A stretch of 11,944 nt of DNA, taken from an uncultured Christensenella sp. (GTDB lineage Bacteria; Bacillota; Clostridia; Christensenellales; Pumilibacteraceae). The notes beneath the pieces are model-generated. The model did not search any database and had not been told where the DNA came from. It saw only the letters and a list, made by a program, of their open reading frames with translations. The position numbers and the translations under genes are program-made. This document shows positions 1-6,592 of the stretch, piece after piece. Within the stretch, counting starts at the first letter, position 1, and the number at the start of each line of letters is the position of its first letter. Where the stretch lies: NCBI GenBank assembly GCA_910585055.1, contig CAJUBY010000007.1:50678-62621 (forward strand), given 5' to 3'.

Positions 1-1
1 T

Positions 2-1474
2 ATCTCGAATGCCGACGAAGGATATTTCCCTGTGGCTTTTATGGACGACGATAAGTCGAAACACGGAAAATCCATAGGAGGAAGTATTGTCGCCGGCGGT
101 CTCGACGATTGCGAAACTATCATCGAACGATATGAACCGGATATGTTCGTCGTTGCGATAACCGATCTTACCAAATCGCAGTTAAAGACTATATACGAGC
201 GTTTGTCGCGTTATAACATTCCCATCAAAATGCTGCCGCCGATAAGCGACGCGCAGGAAATAACGCACGACTCGCTTACTTTACATGATATAAAGATAGA
301 GTCGCTGCTCGGCAGAGACGAATTTAAGATCAAAAAAGAACTTATCGACATGTCCGTAAAGGACAAGGTCGTCATGGTAACGGGCGGCGCCGGATCTATA
401 GGTTCGGAGCTTTGCCGTCAGGCGCTTATTTTCGGATGCCGTCATTTGGTGATCTTCGATCAGAACGAAAACGGCATGTTCAACATCGACCAGGAGTTCT
501 GTAAAAAATACGACATGTCGCGTTACTCGTTGGTGATGGGTACCGTAAGGGAAGCGGACAAGCTGGCGGCTGTTCTCGATAAATATAAGCCGCAGACGGT
601 TTTCCATGCGGCGGCTTACAAACACGTGCCTATGATGGAGATTGCGCCGACGGAAGCGATAAAAAACAACGTGTTCGGCACTAAAAATATTATAGAACAG
701 TGTAAAAAGGCCGGCGTGGAGCGGTTTGTTTTGATCTCTACCGACAAAGCGGTAAATCCGGCTAACGTTATGGGCGCAAGCAAACGCCTTGCGGAAATGC
801 TGGTGCAGACGCGCGCCGAAAACGGCGGTATGCAGATGGCTGCCGTAAGGTTCGGTAACGTCTTGGGTTCTTCGGGATCGGTGATACCCACGTTTTTAAA
901 ACAGATAAGCGAGGGCGGTCCCGTCACGGTAACGGACAGAAATATCAAGCGGTATTTCATGACGATACCGGAAGCCGTTAGATTGGTACTGCAAACGGGT
1001 GCGTTGGCGTCGTCGGGAGAGGTTTTTGTGCTCGATATGGGCGAGCCGGTGTATATTTACGATCTTGCTTGTAATCTTATTCGGCTCAACGGATATGTGC
1101 CGAATAAGGATATACAGATAGTTATATCGGGGCTGCGTCCCGGCGAAAAGCTGTTCGAAGAATTGCGGTACGATATGGAAAAGGTAGATAAAACTTCGCA
1201 CGAAGGCATTTTTGTTACCAAGCTCGAAAAGATAGATAAAAAGAAGTTCGACCGTGATCTCGGCGAACTTAAGAATATAGCGGAAAACGAAGACGAGACC
1301 GGCATAGAGAAAAAGGTTTTCGATATCGTTCCTCGTGCGGCGCGAGAACAGGCGCTTAAAGAACGCGAGTCGAGTTTGAGAGCCGCGGTGGCGGAAGCGA
1401 AAATGATATCCGATCCTGCGGGAAAATCCGGCAAAGACACGGTATCGCCCGAAAAGTCTCAGGCTGTGGCATAA
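2..1474 (+). CDS. Membrane-type nucleotide-sugar 4,6-dehydratase (CapD/WbpM/PglF-like), 5'-truncated by the window edge
   Basis: This enzyme would convert a UDP-N-acetylhexosamine to the 4-keto-6-deoxy sugar, the first step toward modified sugars for surface polysaccharide or glycoprotein. The frame is open from base 2, so the real start lies outside the window. The GTG at 32 is internal: the residues before it read straight into the FMDDD motif that family members carry after their N-terminal membrane segments. Visible parts are that Rossmann-like region, then the SDR domain with VTGGAGSIGSE (about 377-409, the NAD(P)-binding glycine loop), HAAAYKHVPMME (about 605-640), and STDKAVNPANVMGASK (about 737-784). 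In the last, Met occupies the usual catalytic Tyr position and the Lys is kept, as known for this long dehydratase family. GLRPGEKLFEEL follows near 1130. The family usually ends soon after an IVP-like motif (near 1327). Here a charged, Ala/Glu/Lys-rich tail of roughly 45 residues follows. Exact substrate and stereochemistry cannot be read from sequence. Confidence 0.9.
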   Translation: MSNADEGYFPVAFMDDDKSKHGKSIGGSIVAGGLDDCETIIERYEPDMFVVAITDLTKSQLKTIYERLSRYNIPIKMLPPISDAQEITHDSLTLHDIKIESLLGRDEFKIKKELIDMSVKDKVVMVTGGAGSIGSELCRQALIFGCRHLVIFDQNENGMFNIDQEFCKKYDMSRYSLVMGTVREADKLAAVLDKYKPQTVFHAAAYKHVPMMEIAPTEAIKNNVFGTKNIIEQCKKAGVERFVLISTDKAVNPANVMGASKRLAEMLVQTRAENGGMQMAAVRFGNVLGSSGSVIPTFLKQISEGGPVTVTDRNIKRYFMTIPEAVRLVLQTGALASSGEVFVLDMGEPVYIYDLACNLIRLNGYVPNKDIQIVISGLRPGEKLFEELRYDMEKVDKTSHEGIFVTKLEKIDKKKFDRDLGELKNIAENEDETGIEKKVFDIVPRAAREQALKERESSLRAAVAEAKMISDPAGKSGKDTVSPEKSQAVA

Positions 1475-1539
1475 AACGCCGATCGCGCGAATATTCCGAT
1501 ATCCGAAGTAATATAGATTAGACGACCTACGAAGCGTTT

Positions 1540-1545
1540 GGAGGG
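1540..1545 (+). promoter_or_regulatory. Strong Shine-Dalgarno (GGAGGG) that decides the uppP start
   Basis: GGAGGGTGATC at 1540-1550 is almost the full complement of a bacterial 16S rRNA 3' tail, with one extra G. It ends 5 bases before a TTG (1551) and 11 bases before an ATG (1557). The upstream in-frame GTG at 1545 lies inside the Shine-Dalgarno itself and so is not a credible start. Confidence 0.75.
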
Positions 1546-1550
1546 TGATC

Positions 1551-2336
1551 TTGAATATGTATTGGTGGCAAGCCATGATATTGGGGCTTGTTCAGGGATT
1601 GACCGAATTTCTTCCTGTGTCGTCCAGCGGACATCTGATACTGGTCCGCGAGCTTATGGGGCTAAATAACGGCGAATCGTTTTTATTGTTCGATGTTACG
1701 GCGCATCTCGGTACGCTGGTCGCCGTCGCTATAGTTTTGTACAAACCTATACTGGGACTGTTCAAAAAGCCGTACAAGAACATGGTAATGCTCGTCGTAG
1801 CCACGGTCCCGGCCGTGATCGTCGGATTTACGTGCAAGGATTATATAGAACAGTATTTTTCGACTGCGAAATATCTGTGCTTTTTCTTTATGTTCACGGC
1901 TGTCATCATGCTAGTCAGCGAGTTTGCGGCAAAGCGTAACAAATCTCCTAAGGATCTGGGGTGGGGCGGCGCCGTGGCAATGGGGCTTATGCAGGGCGCG
2001 GGCGTTTTTCCCGGCGTGTCGAGGTCGGGTTCGACTATTTTCGGCGGAACCGTTGCCGGGACCGACAGCAGCAAAGTCGCTACGTTTTCGTTTTTGATGA
2101 GCATACCGGTGATTTGCGGTTCGCTGCTGTTGAGCGTTATCGATGTAGCGCAGGCAGGAACCATCAACCAAATCAATTGGTTCGAGATATTCGTCGGCGC
2201 GGCGAGTGCATTTGTTTCGGGATATTTTGCCGTCAGAGTGATGTTAAAACTTATCGCCAAAGCGAATTTCAAATGGTTTTCACTGTATCTTTTTATAATA
2301 TCGATACTTACTTTTGCGTTTTATTTTATGGGCTAA
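1551..2336 (+). CDS. uppP: Undecaprenyl-diphosphatase (UppP/BacA)
   Basis: This integral membrane phosphatase converts undecaprenyl diphosphate to the monophosphate, recycling the lipid carrier for peptidoglycan and surface polymers. Overproduction in other bacteria gives bacitracin resistance. About 261 residues from TTG 1551, the usual family length. The first signature, LGLVQGLTEFLPVSSSGH (residues 11-28), holds the (E/Q)xxxE motif as Q15 and E19 plus the conserved His28. The second, PGVSRSGST (about residues 155-163), holds the catalytic Arg. Several hydrophobic segments follow, consistent with a multi-span membrane protein. TTG is preferred because of its ideal spacing to GGAGGG; ATG 1557 would remove only two residues. 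It lies 76 bases downstream of the dehydratase with no terminator visible between, so co-transcription is possible. Both genes draw on carrier-lipid metabolism, which fits the neighbourhood. Confidence 0.95.
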   Translation: MNMYWWQAMILGLVQGLTEFLPVSSSGHLILVRELMGLNNGESFLLFDVTAHLGTLVAVAIVLYKPILGLFKKPYKNMVMLVVATVPAVIVGFTCKDYIEQYFSTAKYLCFFFMFTAVIMLVSEFAAKRNKSPKDLGWGGAVAMGLMQGAGVFPGVSRSGSTIFGGTVAGTDSSKVATFSFLMSIPVICGSLLLSVIDVAQAGTINQINWFEIFVGAASAFVSGYFAVRVMLKLIAKANFKWFSLYLFIISILTFAFYFMG

Positions 2337-2389
2337 CCGAGAAAAAGCAAATATTCGTAATAAATCAAATAATCGTAACATAAAATATT

Positions 2390-2427
2390 CGGCAATCATA
2401 TACAACAGATATGATTGCTGTTTTTTT
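2390..2427 (+). promoter_or_regulatory. Hairpin plus T7 tract covering the ddl start codon
   Basis: CGGCAATCATAT (2390-2401) and ATATGATTGCTG (2409-2420) form a 12-pair stem, 10 pairs of it an uninterrupted perfect inverted repeat, with a 7-base loop ACAACAG. Seven T residues follow at 2421-2427. The ddl ATG (2411-2413) is inside the right arm. The geometry is that of an intrinsic terminator or attenuator, but the stem is AT-rich. The right arm and T-tract also encode the conserved IAVFF start of Ddl, so only the left, non-coding arm is free to have evolved as a partner. Confidence 0.5.
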
Positions 2428-3487
2428 CGGTGGAAGATCGTGCGAACACGATATTAGCATAATAACGGGCTTGCAGACCATGTCGGCATGTCCGCGCCGC
2501 TGCGTGGGCGTTTATATAGACGGCGACGGTGTGTGGTGGGCGTCCGAATATTTCGAGAGCGTCAACGCCGTGCGCAACAACAAGTTCGACGGAAAAAAAG
2601 TGCATTTGAGGCCGTCGGACGGTTATTTGTATTGCAAAAACAAACGTCTGTACAAGATAGATGTCGCCGTGTTGTGTATGCACGGTATTTTGGGCGAAGA
2701 CGGGACTTTGCAGGGAATGCTGGAAATGTGCGGTGTACCTTATACCGGCAGCGGTGTTGCGGCATCTGCCGTGGGCATGAACAAACTGCGTTCCAAAGCC
2801 GTGTTCGAACGCGAAGGGCTTAAGGTGCTTCCGTATACATCTGTGACGCGCGGAGATTACGAGACCGATGCAGCGCAGACGGTCAGATCCGTCAACGAAC
2901 TCGGATATCCCGTTATAGTAAAACCGTGTAATCTAGGCAGTTCGATAGGCATATCGATAGCGGAGAACAACAACGAACTGTTTACGGCGTTAAGGATAGC
3001 GTTCGAATGGGACGATACGGTTATAGTGGAAAAAGCCCTTACCGATTTTACCGAAGTCAACTGTGCGGTGCTGGGCGATTGCGACGACGCCGAGCTTACA
3101 GTATCGGATACCGAACAGCCTGTCGGGTGGAAAAATTTTCTTACGTTTTCCGATAAATACGCAGGTGACGTAAAAGCCTCCAAGCATAAGATACCGGCAG
3201 AAGTCGGCGCGGAAATAAACGCTACGGTACAGGAACAGGCGGAACGCGCTTTCAGAGCGGTGGGCTGCAGCGGCGTCGCGCGCATAGATTTTATGGTAAA
3301 AGACGGTGAAGTTTACGTCAATGAGATAAACACGATCCCCGGATCGCTGTCATACGGACTTTTTGCGTCGGAAATGAAATTTGCTAAACTTGTGGAAAAA
3401 CTTATAGACTGTGCACTTATGCGAAAGAGCAGGTTCGATGCTCTTAAACGCGTGTATACGCCGACTACTCCTATTACCGGAAAATGA
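2411..3487 (+). CDS. ddl: D-alanine--D-alanine ligase
   Basis: This cytosolic ATP-grasp enzyme joins two D-alanines for the peptidoglycan stem peptide. 358 residues, near the longer (DdlA/VanA-size) members. The N-terminal domain starts IAVFFGGRSCEHDIS with the conserved Glu12. HGILGEDGTLQG (residues 91-102) and the start of the ATP-grasp domain follow. YPVIVKPCNLGSSIGIS (166-182) holds ATP-binding Lys171 and the serine pair. RIDFMVKDGEVYVNEINTIPG (291-311) carries the metal-binding acidic and Asn residues. The loop has DKY (248-250), matching the Lys-Tyr pair of D-Ala-D-Ala ligases rather than the His of D-Ala-D-Lac (VanA-type) ligases, so no vancomycin-resistance role is suggested. The start is fixed by an in-frame stop at 2381 and no earlier ATG/GTG/TTG. 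No Shine-Dalgarno is visible and the start codon lies in a hairpin. The gene ends in a strong terminator. Confidence 0.95.
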   Translation: MIAVFFGGRSCEHDISIITGLQTMSACPRRCVGVYIDGDGVWWASEYFESVNAVRNNKFDGKKVHLRPSDGYLYCKNKRLYKIDVAVLCMHGILGEDGTLQGMLEMCGVPYTGSGVAASAVGMNKLRSKAVFEREGLKVLPYTSVTRGDYETDAAQTVRSVNELGYPVIVKPCNLGSSIGISIAENNNELFTALRIAFEWDDTVIVEKALTDFTEVNCAVLGDCDDAELTVSDTEQPVGWKNFLTFSDKYAGDVKASKHKIPAEVGAEINATVQEQAERAFRAVGCSGVARIDFMVKDGEVYVNEINTIPGSLSYGLFASEMKFAKLVEKLIDCALMRKSRFDALKRVYTPTTPITGK

Positions 3488-3506
3488 TACGGAATATTAT
3501 TGCCGG

Positions 3507-3532
3507 AACCCCGCGCAGAAACGCGGGGTTTT
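3507..3532 (+). terminator. Intrinsic terminator after ddl
   Basis: AACCCCGCG (3507-3515) pairs perfectly with CGCGGGGTT (3522-3530) around the 6-base loop CAGAAA, and the Ts at 3529-3532 form a short T-run. It lies 20 bases after the ddl stop. The GC-rich stem makes this the clearest terminator in the window and ends the envelope-precursor block. Confidence 0.85.
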
Positions 3533-3590
3533 ATGTTGCGGAAAAACGCATATCACGGCAGACGGCATCATATTGATAATCGAGTAGAAT

Positions 3591-3606
3591 GTAACTTCGA
3601 CGTTAC
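3591..3606 (+). promoter_or_regulatory. Imperfect dyad upstream of the M1 peptidase gene (possible operator)
   Basis: GTAAC (3591-3595) and GTTAC (3602-3606) are perfect 5-base inverted arms around TTCGAC. The 16-base element is symmetric except for one base pair. It sits just upstream of the Shine-Dalgarno AAGGAG (3610-3615). TAGAAT (3585-3590) or GATAAT (3575-3580) could be a -10 box, but neither has a convincing -35 at proper spacing. Assignment as an operator or 5' leader hairpin is weak. Confidence 0.25.
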
Positions 3607-3621
3607 TACAAGGAGACAGAT

Positions 3622-5085
3622 ATGCGAAAAAAACTGATTGCCGTACTGTTCGTTGCGGCTGCATTGCTCACGCTTTGCGCGTGCTCCGCGCCCGAAAAGA
3701 CGCGATCCACCAAGTACGATATCACCGCTTCTTTGTCGGAAGATAATGTGCTTACGGCTTCCGTGCTGTGCGATTACGTCAACAATACCGACGTTCCGTT
3801 AAAAGAGATATGGTTCCATCTTTATCCCAACGCTTACCGTGACGGCGCAAAATACAGCCCCATCCCCAAAGACAGAACGACGGAAGCGTATCCGAACGGC
3901 AAGAGCTATTCCGTTCTTAATGTGGAAAAGGTGAATGTAAACGGCAAGGATACCGACGTAGTGATATCGGGCGAGGACGAGAACATACTTGCGGTTTCGC
4001 TCGGGAAAACGATCGATCCGGGCGATTCGATAAAGATCGCCGTGGATTACAACGTTAAGCTGCCCAACGTCAGACACAGATTCGGTTACACCGACAAATC
4101 GGTCAATCTCGCTAATTTCTATCCAATAGCGTGTGTATACCGTGACGGAGCGTTTGTTGCGGATCCTTATTATTCGACCGGCGATCCTTTTTTCAGCGAA
4201 TGCGCGGACTATAACGTAAAACTCACCGTGCCGAGCAAATACGAGTGCGCTTTTACCGGCGAGCTTACCGAAAAAACGAAAGGCGAAGATACTTCCGTAT
4301 ACAATATTAAAGCCGCCGACGTGCGCGATTTTGCCGCCGTACTCGGAGAATATCGTAAAGTAAGCGGACTTTCGGGTTCGACCATAGTAAACTACATGTA
4401 TTATACGGATACAGATCCCGAAAAGTCGCTTAAGACGGCTATCGATTCCGTGCGTATTTTCGGCGAACTGTTCGGCGCTTATCCGTACAAGGAGTATACC
4501 GTAGTTCAGACGGGATTTTTGCAAGGCGGTATGGAATATCCGCAACTTTCCATGGTGTCCGATAATTTTGTCGGCGATGCGCGAAACGACGTTATAATAC
4601 ACGAGACCGCGCATCAATGGTGGTACGGCGTAGTAGGTAATAACGAAGTGAAAAATGCGTGGATGGACGAGGCGCTGGCGGAATATTCGACTATGATGTT
4701 CTATGAACACGCCGAAGGATATAATTATACGTTCGACAAGAAACGTGCCGACGCGCTCGGAGCATACATGCTGTACTGCGAAGCGTATAAAAACAACGGC
4801 GCCGGCGATACGTCGATGACGCGTCCCGTAAACGAATACGCCGACGAAACGGAATATTCGTATATGATCTACGTAAAAGGCGCTTTGATGTTCGACGATA
4901 TACGCAACACGACAGGGACCAATGCGTTTATATCCGGTCTTAAACGCTATTATTCCGAAAACAAGTATAAGATCGCAGAACCTCAGCACCTTATAGGCGC
5001 AATGGAAAAGGCGTCGAAGCGTCAGCTCAGTCCGCTATTCGAGTCGTGGCTGGACGGTAACGTCAAGTTGTATTCAACCAATTAA
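3622..5085 (+). CDS. M1-family zinc metallopeptidase, lipoprotein
   Basis: A predicted surface-anchored zinc aminopeptidase-like enzyme. Residues 1-21 form a lipoprotein signal: MRKK, a hydrophobic core, then the lipobox LCAC with the lipidated Cys at 21. GGMEYPQL (302-309) matches the GAMEN-type substrate-binding motif of M1 peptidases. HETAH (327-331) plus Glu350 in WMDEALAEY give the HExxH-x18-E zinc site. Tyr417 in YVKGALMF matches the conserved catalytic tyrosine region. At 487 residues it has the N-terminal beta domain and catalytic domain, but little of the long C-terminal helical domain of PepN-size members, so it belongs to the short bacterial group. Start is ATG with AAGGAG 6 bases upstream. 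It follows the ddl terminator, so it should have its own promoter, though I cannot place one well. Substrate unknown; peptide scavenging or envelope peptide processing is inference. Confidence 0.88.
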   Translation: MRKKLIAVLFVAAALLTLCACSAPEKTRSTKYDITASLSEDNVLTASVLCDYVNNTDVPLKEIWFHLYPNAYRDGAKYSPIPKDRTTEAYPNGKSYSVLNVEKVNVNGKDTDVVISGEDENILAVSLGKTIDPGDSIKIAVDYNVKLPNVRHRFGYTDKSVNLANFYPIACVYRDGAFVADPYYSTGDPFFSECADYNVKLTVPSKYECAFTGELTEKTKGEDTSVYNIKAADVRDFAAVLGEYRKVSGLSGSTIVNYMYYTDTDPEKSLKTAIDSVRIFGELFGAYPYKEYTVVQTGFLQGGMEYPQLSMVSDNFVGDARNDVIIHETAHQWWYGVVGNNEVKNAWMDEALAEYSTMMFYEHAEGYNYTFDKKRADALGAYMLYCEAYKNNGAGDTSMTRPVNEYADETEYSYMIYVKGALMFDDIRNTTGTNAFISGLKRYYSENKYKIAEPQHLIGAMEKASKRQLSPLFESWLDGNVKLYSTN

Positions 5086-5103
5086 TGTATAAAAACTACC
5101 GAG

Positions 5104-5146
5104 TTATGCACTTATGCACATAGTTATGAACATCGTATGTGTGTAA
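5104..5146 (+). repeat. Cluster of TTATGCAC-type octamers resembling DnaA boxes
   Basis: TTATGCACT (5104-5112) and TTATGCACA (5112-5120) are tandem, and TTATGAACA (5124-5132) is a third copy with one change. On the opposite strand 5138-5146 reads TTACACACA. The second copy fits the DnaA-box consensus TTATNCACA exactly; the other three fit 8 of 9 positions. They occupy most of the 83-base gap before the amidase gene. Binding by DnaA is inference; simple tandem duplication of an octamer is the alternative. Confidence 0.4.
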
Positions 5147-5168
5147 AATTGTCGAAAAAGGCGGAATT

Positions 5169-5864
5169 ATGGCGTTTATAACAATCAAAAAGAAGACCGT
5201 TATAATAATTTTGTCCGTCGTGTTAGCGCTGGTTACAGTATTTGCCACTGCGGCGACCGTCATCGCTTCCGCAAAACCGGATAACGGATTGACGATAGTA
5301 ATAGATGCGGGGCATGGCGGCGCCGACGGCGGCGTGACCGGTATTTCGACCGGAACGAAAGAAAGCGATCTCAATCTTTCCATTTCGAAATATCTCATGA
5401 AATATTTGCAGGATAACGGATATAACGTCGTACTCACGAGATCGGATTCCGCATCGGTGAGCGGCGGACTTAAGTACAGCAAGCGCGAGGATATGAAAGC
5501 GCGGAAAAACATACTTTTGTCCGCCCGACCCGATCTGGTAATAAGCATTCATTGCAATGCGTATCCGGTCCAATCGGTAAAAGGCGCGCAGGCGTTTTTC
5601 GCAAACGGCGGCGCCGGAGAACGTTTTGCTGCGACAGTACAAAACTATTTTAACGATGTTCTCAACGAAAAGCCGCGTACGGCGGCTGTGGGCGATTACT
5701 ATATCCTCAATTGCAGCGAATATCCGTCCGTACTTTGCGAATGCGGATTTTTGTCAAACCCGGGGGAAGAGAACAAACTTATTACCGCCAGCTATCAGCA
5801 AAAAGTCGCTTATGCTATATATTCTGCGGTAAATTCGGTGTTTGCGGAAGATTCGAAAGGCTGA
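5169..5864 (+). CDS. N-acetylmuramoyl-L-alanine amidase (Amidase_3, CwlD-like)
   Basis: This zinc amidase cleaves the bond between MurNAc and the L-Ala of the stem peptide. 231 residues, close to CwlD size. A positively charged start (KKK) and a hydrophobic segment (about 10-34) give a membrane anchor or signal, placing the enzyme outside the membrane. The single Amidase_3 domain starts at IVIDAGHGGADGG. Zinc ligands His49, Glu65 (in KESDLNL) and His128 (in SIHCNA) and the catalytic Glu191 (in CECGFLSNPGEE) are all present. There are no SH3, SPOR or other cell-wall-binding modules. ATG 5169 is chosen because AAAGGCGGA lies just upstream and the membrane segment starts soon after; an in-frame GTG at 5139 has no Shine-Dalgarno. 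CwlD itself makes muramic-delta-lactam in spore cortex, but nothing nearby proves a sporulation role; a vegetative wall hydrolase is equally possible. Upstream lies the DnaA-box-like cluster. Confidence 0.9.
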   Translation: MAFITIKKKTVIIILSVVLALVTVFATAATVIASAKPDNGLTIVIDAGHGGADGGVTGISTGTKESDLNLSISKYLMKYLQDNGYNVVLTRSDSASVSGGLKYSKREDMKARKNILLSARPDLVISIHCNAYPVQSVKGAQAFFANGGAGERFAATVQNYFNDVLNEKPRTAAVGDYYILNCSEYPSVLCECGFLSNPGEENKLITASYQQKVAYAIYSAVNSVFAEDSKG

Positions 5865-5912
5865 GTCGTCTACGGTACATTTGTCGTGTTTTATCCGATT
5901 TTAAAAAAACGC

Positions 5913-5941
5913 TTGCAATGCGGACGTGAATGTGTTAAAAT
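5913..5941 (+). promoter_or_regulatory. Extended -10 housekeeping promoter for lemA
   Basis: The -35 is TTGCAA (5913-5918), then a 17-base spacer, then -10 TAAAAT (5936-5941). TG at 5933-5934 gives the extended -10 TGTTAAAAT. Transcription would start near 5948, about 48 bases before the lemA ATG. This is the best promoter in the window and could also drive the downstream DUF2207 and aro genes. Confidence 0.65.
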
Positions 5942-5973
5942 TGTTATGCAAAATGCAGACGCAAATGCATTAA
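5914..5973 (+). repeat. Imperfect tandem repeat (33-base period) spanning the lemA promoter
   Basis: Copy 1 (5914-5938) and copy 2 (5947-5973) share TGCAA, TGC, GACG, AATG and TTAA blocks in the same order. With one 2-base gap, 20 of 25 aligned positions are identical, and all five differences are transitions. Copy 1 contains the -35 and most of the -10 box. Copy 2 covers the expected start site and leader, and its equivalent -35/-10 bases are degraded. TTATGCAAA at 5944-5952, at the copy 2 boundary, is 8/9 to a DnaA box. Confidence 0.5.
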
Positions 5974-5995
5974 GTTTTATACAGGAGAGTAAACG

Positions 5996-6592
5996 ATGCA
6001 ATTTTTATCATTGTCGGGCGGTGCCATAGCCGGTATTGCAGTAGGTGCCGCGGCGTTTTTGTTGATCGTATTCGGAATATGGTACGTTATTTCCAAAAAC
6101 GGTTTGATTTCGCTCAAGAACGACGTGGAAGAATCGTATTCCGCAATGGACGTTGGAATGAAAAAGCGTTACGATCTTATTCCCAATCTCGTAGCTACGT
6201 GTAAGGGTTATGCCAAACACGAGTCGGAGACTTTTTCCAACGTAGCGCGTGCGCGTAACAACGCGATGAGTGCCGTAAATCCTGTAGACAAGATATCTGC
6301 CGAACGTGAGTTGAACGTTACTATTCGTACGATGATGAGCATGGTAAGAGAGCAATATCCTGAACTGAAAGCGGACAGACAGTTCGTAAATCTTTCCAAT
6401 CAATTGGAAATATTGGAAGAAGAGATCGCGCGGAGCAGAAAGTATTACAACGCCAAAGTAAAGATGCTCAACAATAAGATCGAAAAATTCCCTTCGTCGT
6501 TCGTAGCCGGTAAAATGAGGCTCGAGCGCAGACCTTATTTCGAATTGGACGATATTTCCGAACGCATTGCGCCCAGGGTAAGTTTCGACTAA
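5996..6592 (+). CDS. lemA: LemA family protein
   Basis: A small membrane protein of the conserved LemA family, whose molecular function is not settled; members form helical bundles anchored by one N-terminal membrane helix. 198 residues, the usual size. A hydrophobic segment (about 9-31, IAGIAVGAAAFLLIVFGIWY) is followed by the family hallmark NDVEESYSAMDVGMKKRYDLIPNLV (about 38-62), then long helices, and ends with the typical FPSSFVAG and aromatic stretch near residues 163-182. Start is ATG with AGGAGAG 6 bases upstream. The stop TAA touches the ATG of the DUF2207 gene with zero spacing, so the two are almost certainly translated together. This lemA-DUF2207 pairing is common in bacteria and suggests the products work together at the membrane. 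Transcription is probably from the promoter at 5913-5941. Confidence 0.93.
   Translation: MQFLSLSGGAIAGIAVGAAAFLLIVFGIWYVISKNGLISLKNDVEESYSAMDVGMKKRYDLIPNLVATCKGYAKHESETFSNVARARNNAMSAVNPVDKISAERELNVTIRTMMSMVREQYPELKADRQFVNLSNQLEILEEEIARSRKYYNAKVKMLNNKIEKFPSSFVAGKMRLERRPYFELDDISERIAPRVSFD

Noticed and set aside
32..34. GTG as the true start of the first gene
   Set aside because: The frame is open to the left edge and the residues before the GTG continue family-conserved sequence, so the gene is truncated by the window.
1494..1507. TTCCGATATCCGAA near-palindrome between the dehydratase gene and uppP
   Set aside because: Only 12 of 14 positions symmetric, no promoter elements around it, and it may be chance in a short gap.
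1961..2383. Second + strand frame overlapping uppP
   Set aside because: Arg-rich shadow of the uppP coding frame with no motif or ribosome binding site.
2411..3487. VanA-type D-Ala-D-Lac ligase (vancomycin resistance)
   Set aside because: The loop carries DKY as in D-Ala-D-Ala ligases, and no vanH, vanX or regulator genes are nearby.
3799..4989. Long open frame of 396 codons on the minus strand
   Set aside because: It lies wholly inside the M1 peptidase gene, whose zinc motifs, lipobox and Shine-Dalgarno are unmistakable. The antisense product has no recognisable motif and reflects codon bias.
5139..5141. GTG start for the amidase gene
   Set aside because: No Shine-Dalgarno; ATG 5169 has AAAGGCGGA just upstream and begins a normal signal/anchor.
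5100..5150. Replication origin at the TTATGCACA cluster
   Set aside because: No dnaA, dnaN, rpmH or parAB neighbour and no long AT-rich unwinding element; only a small box-like cluster remains.
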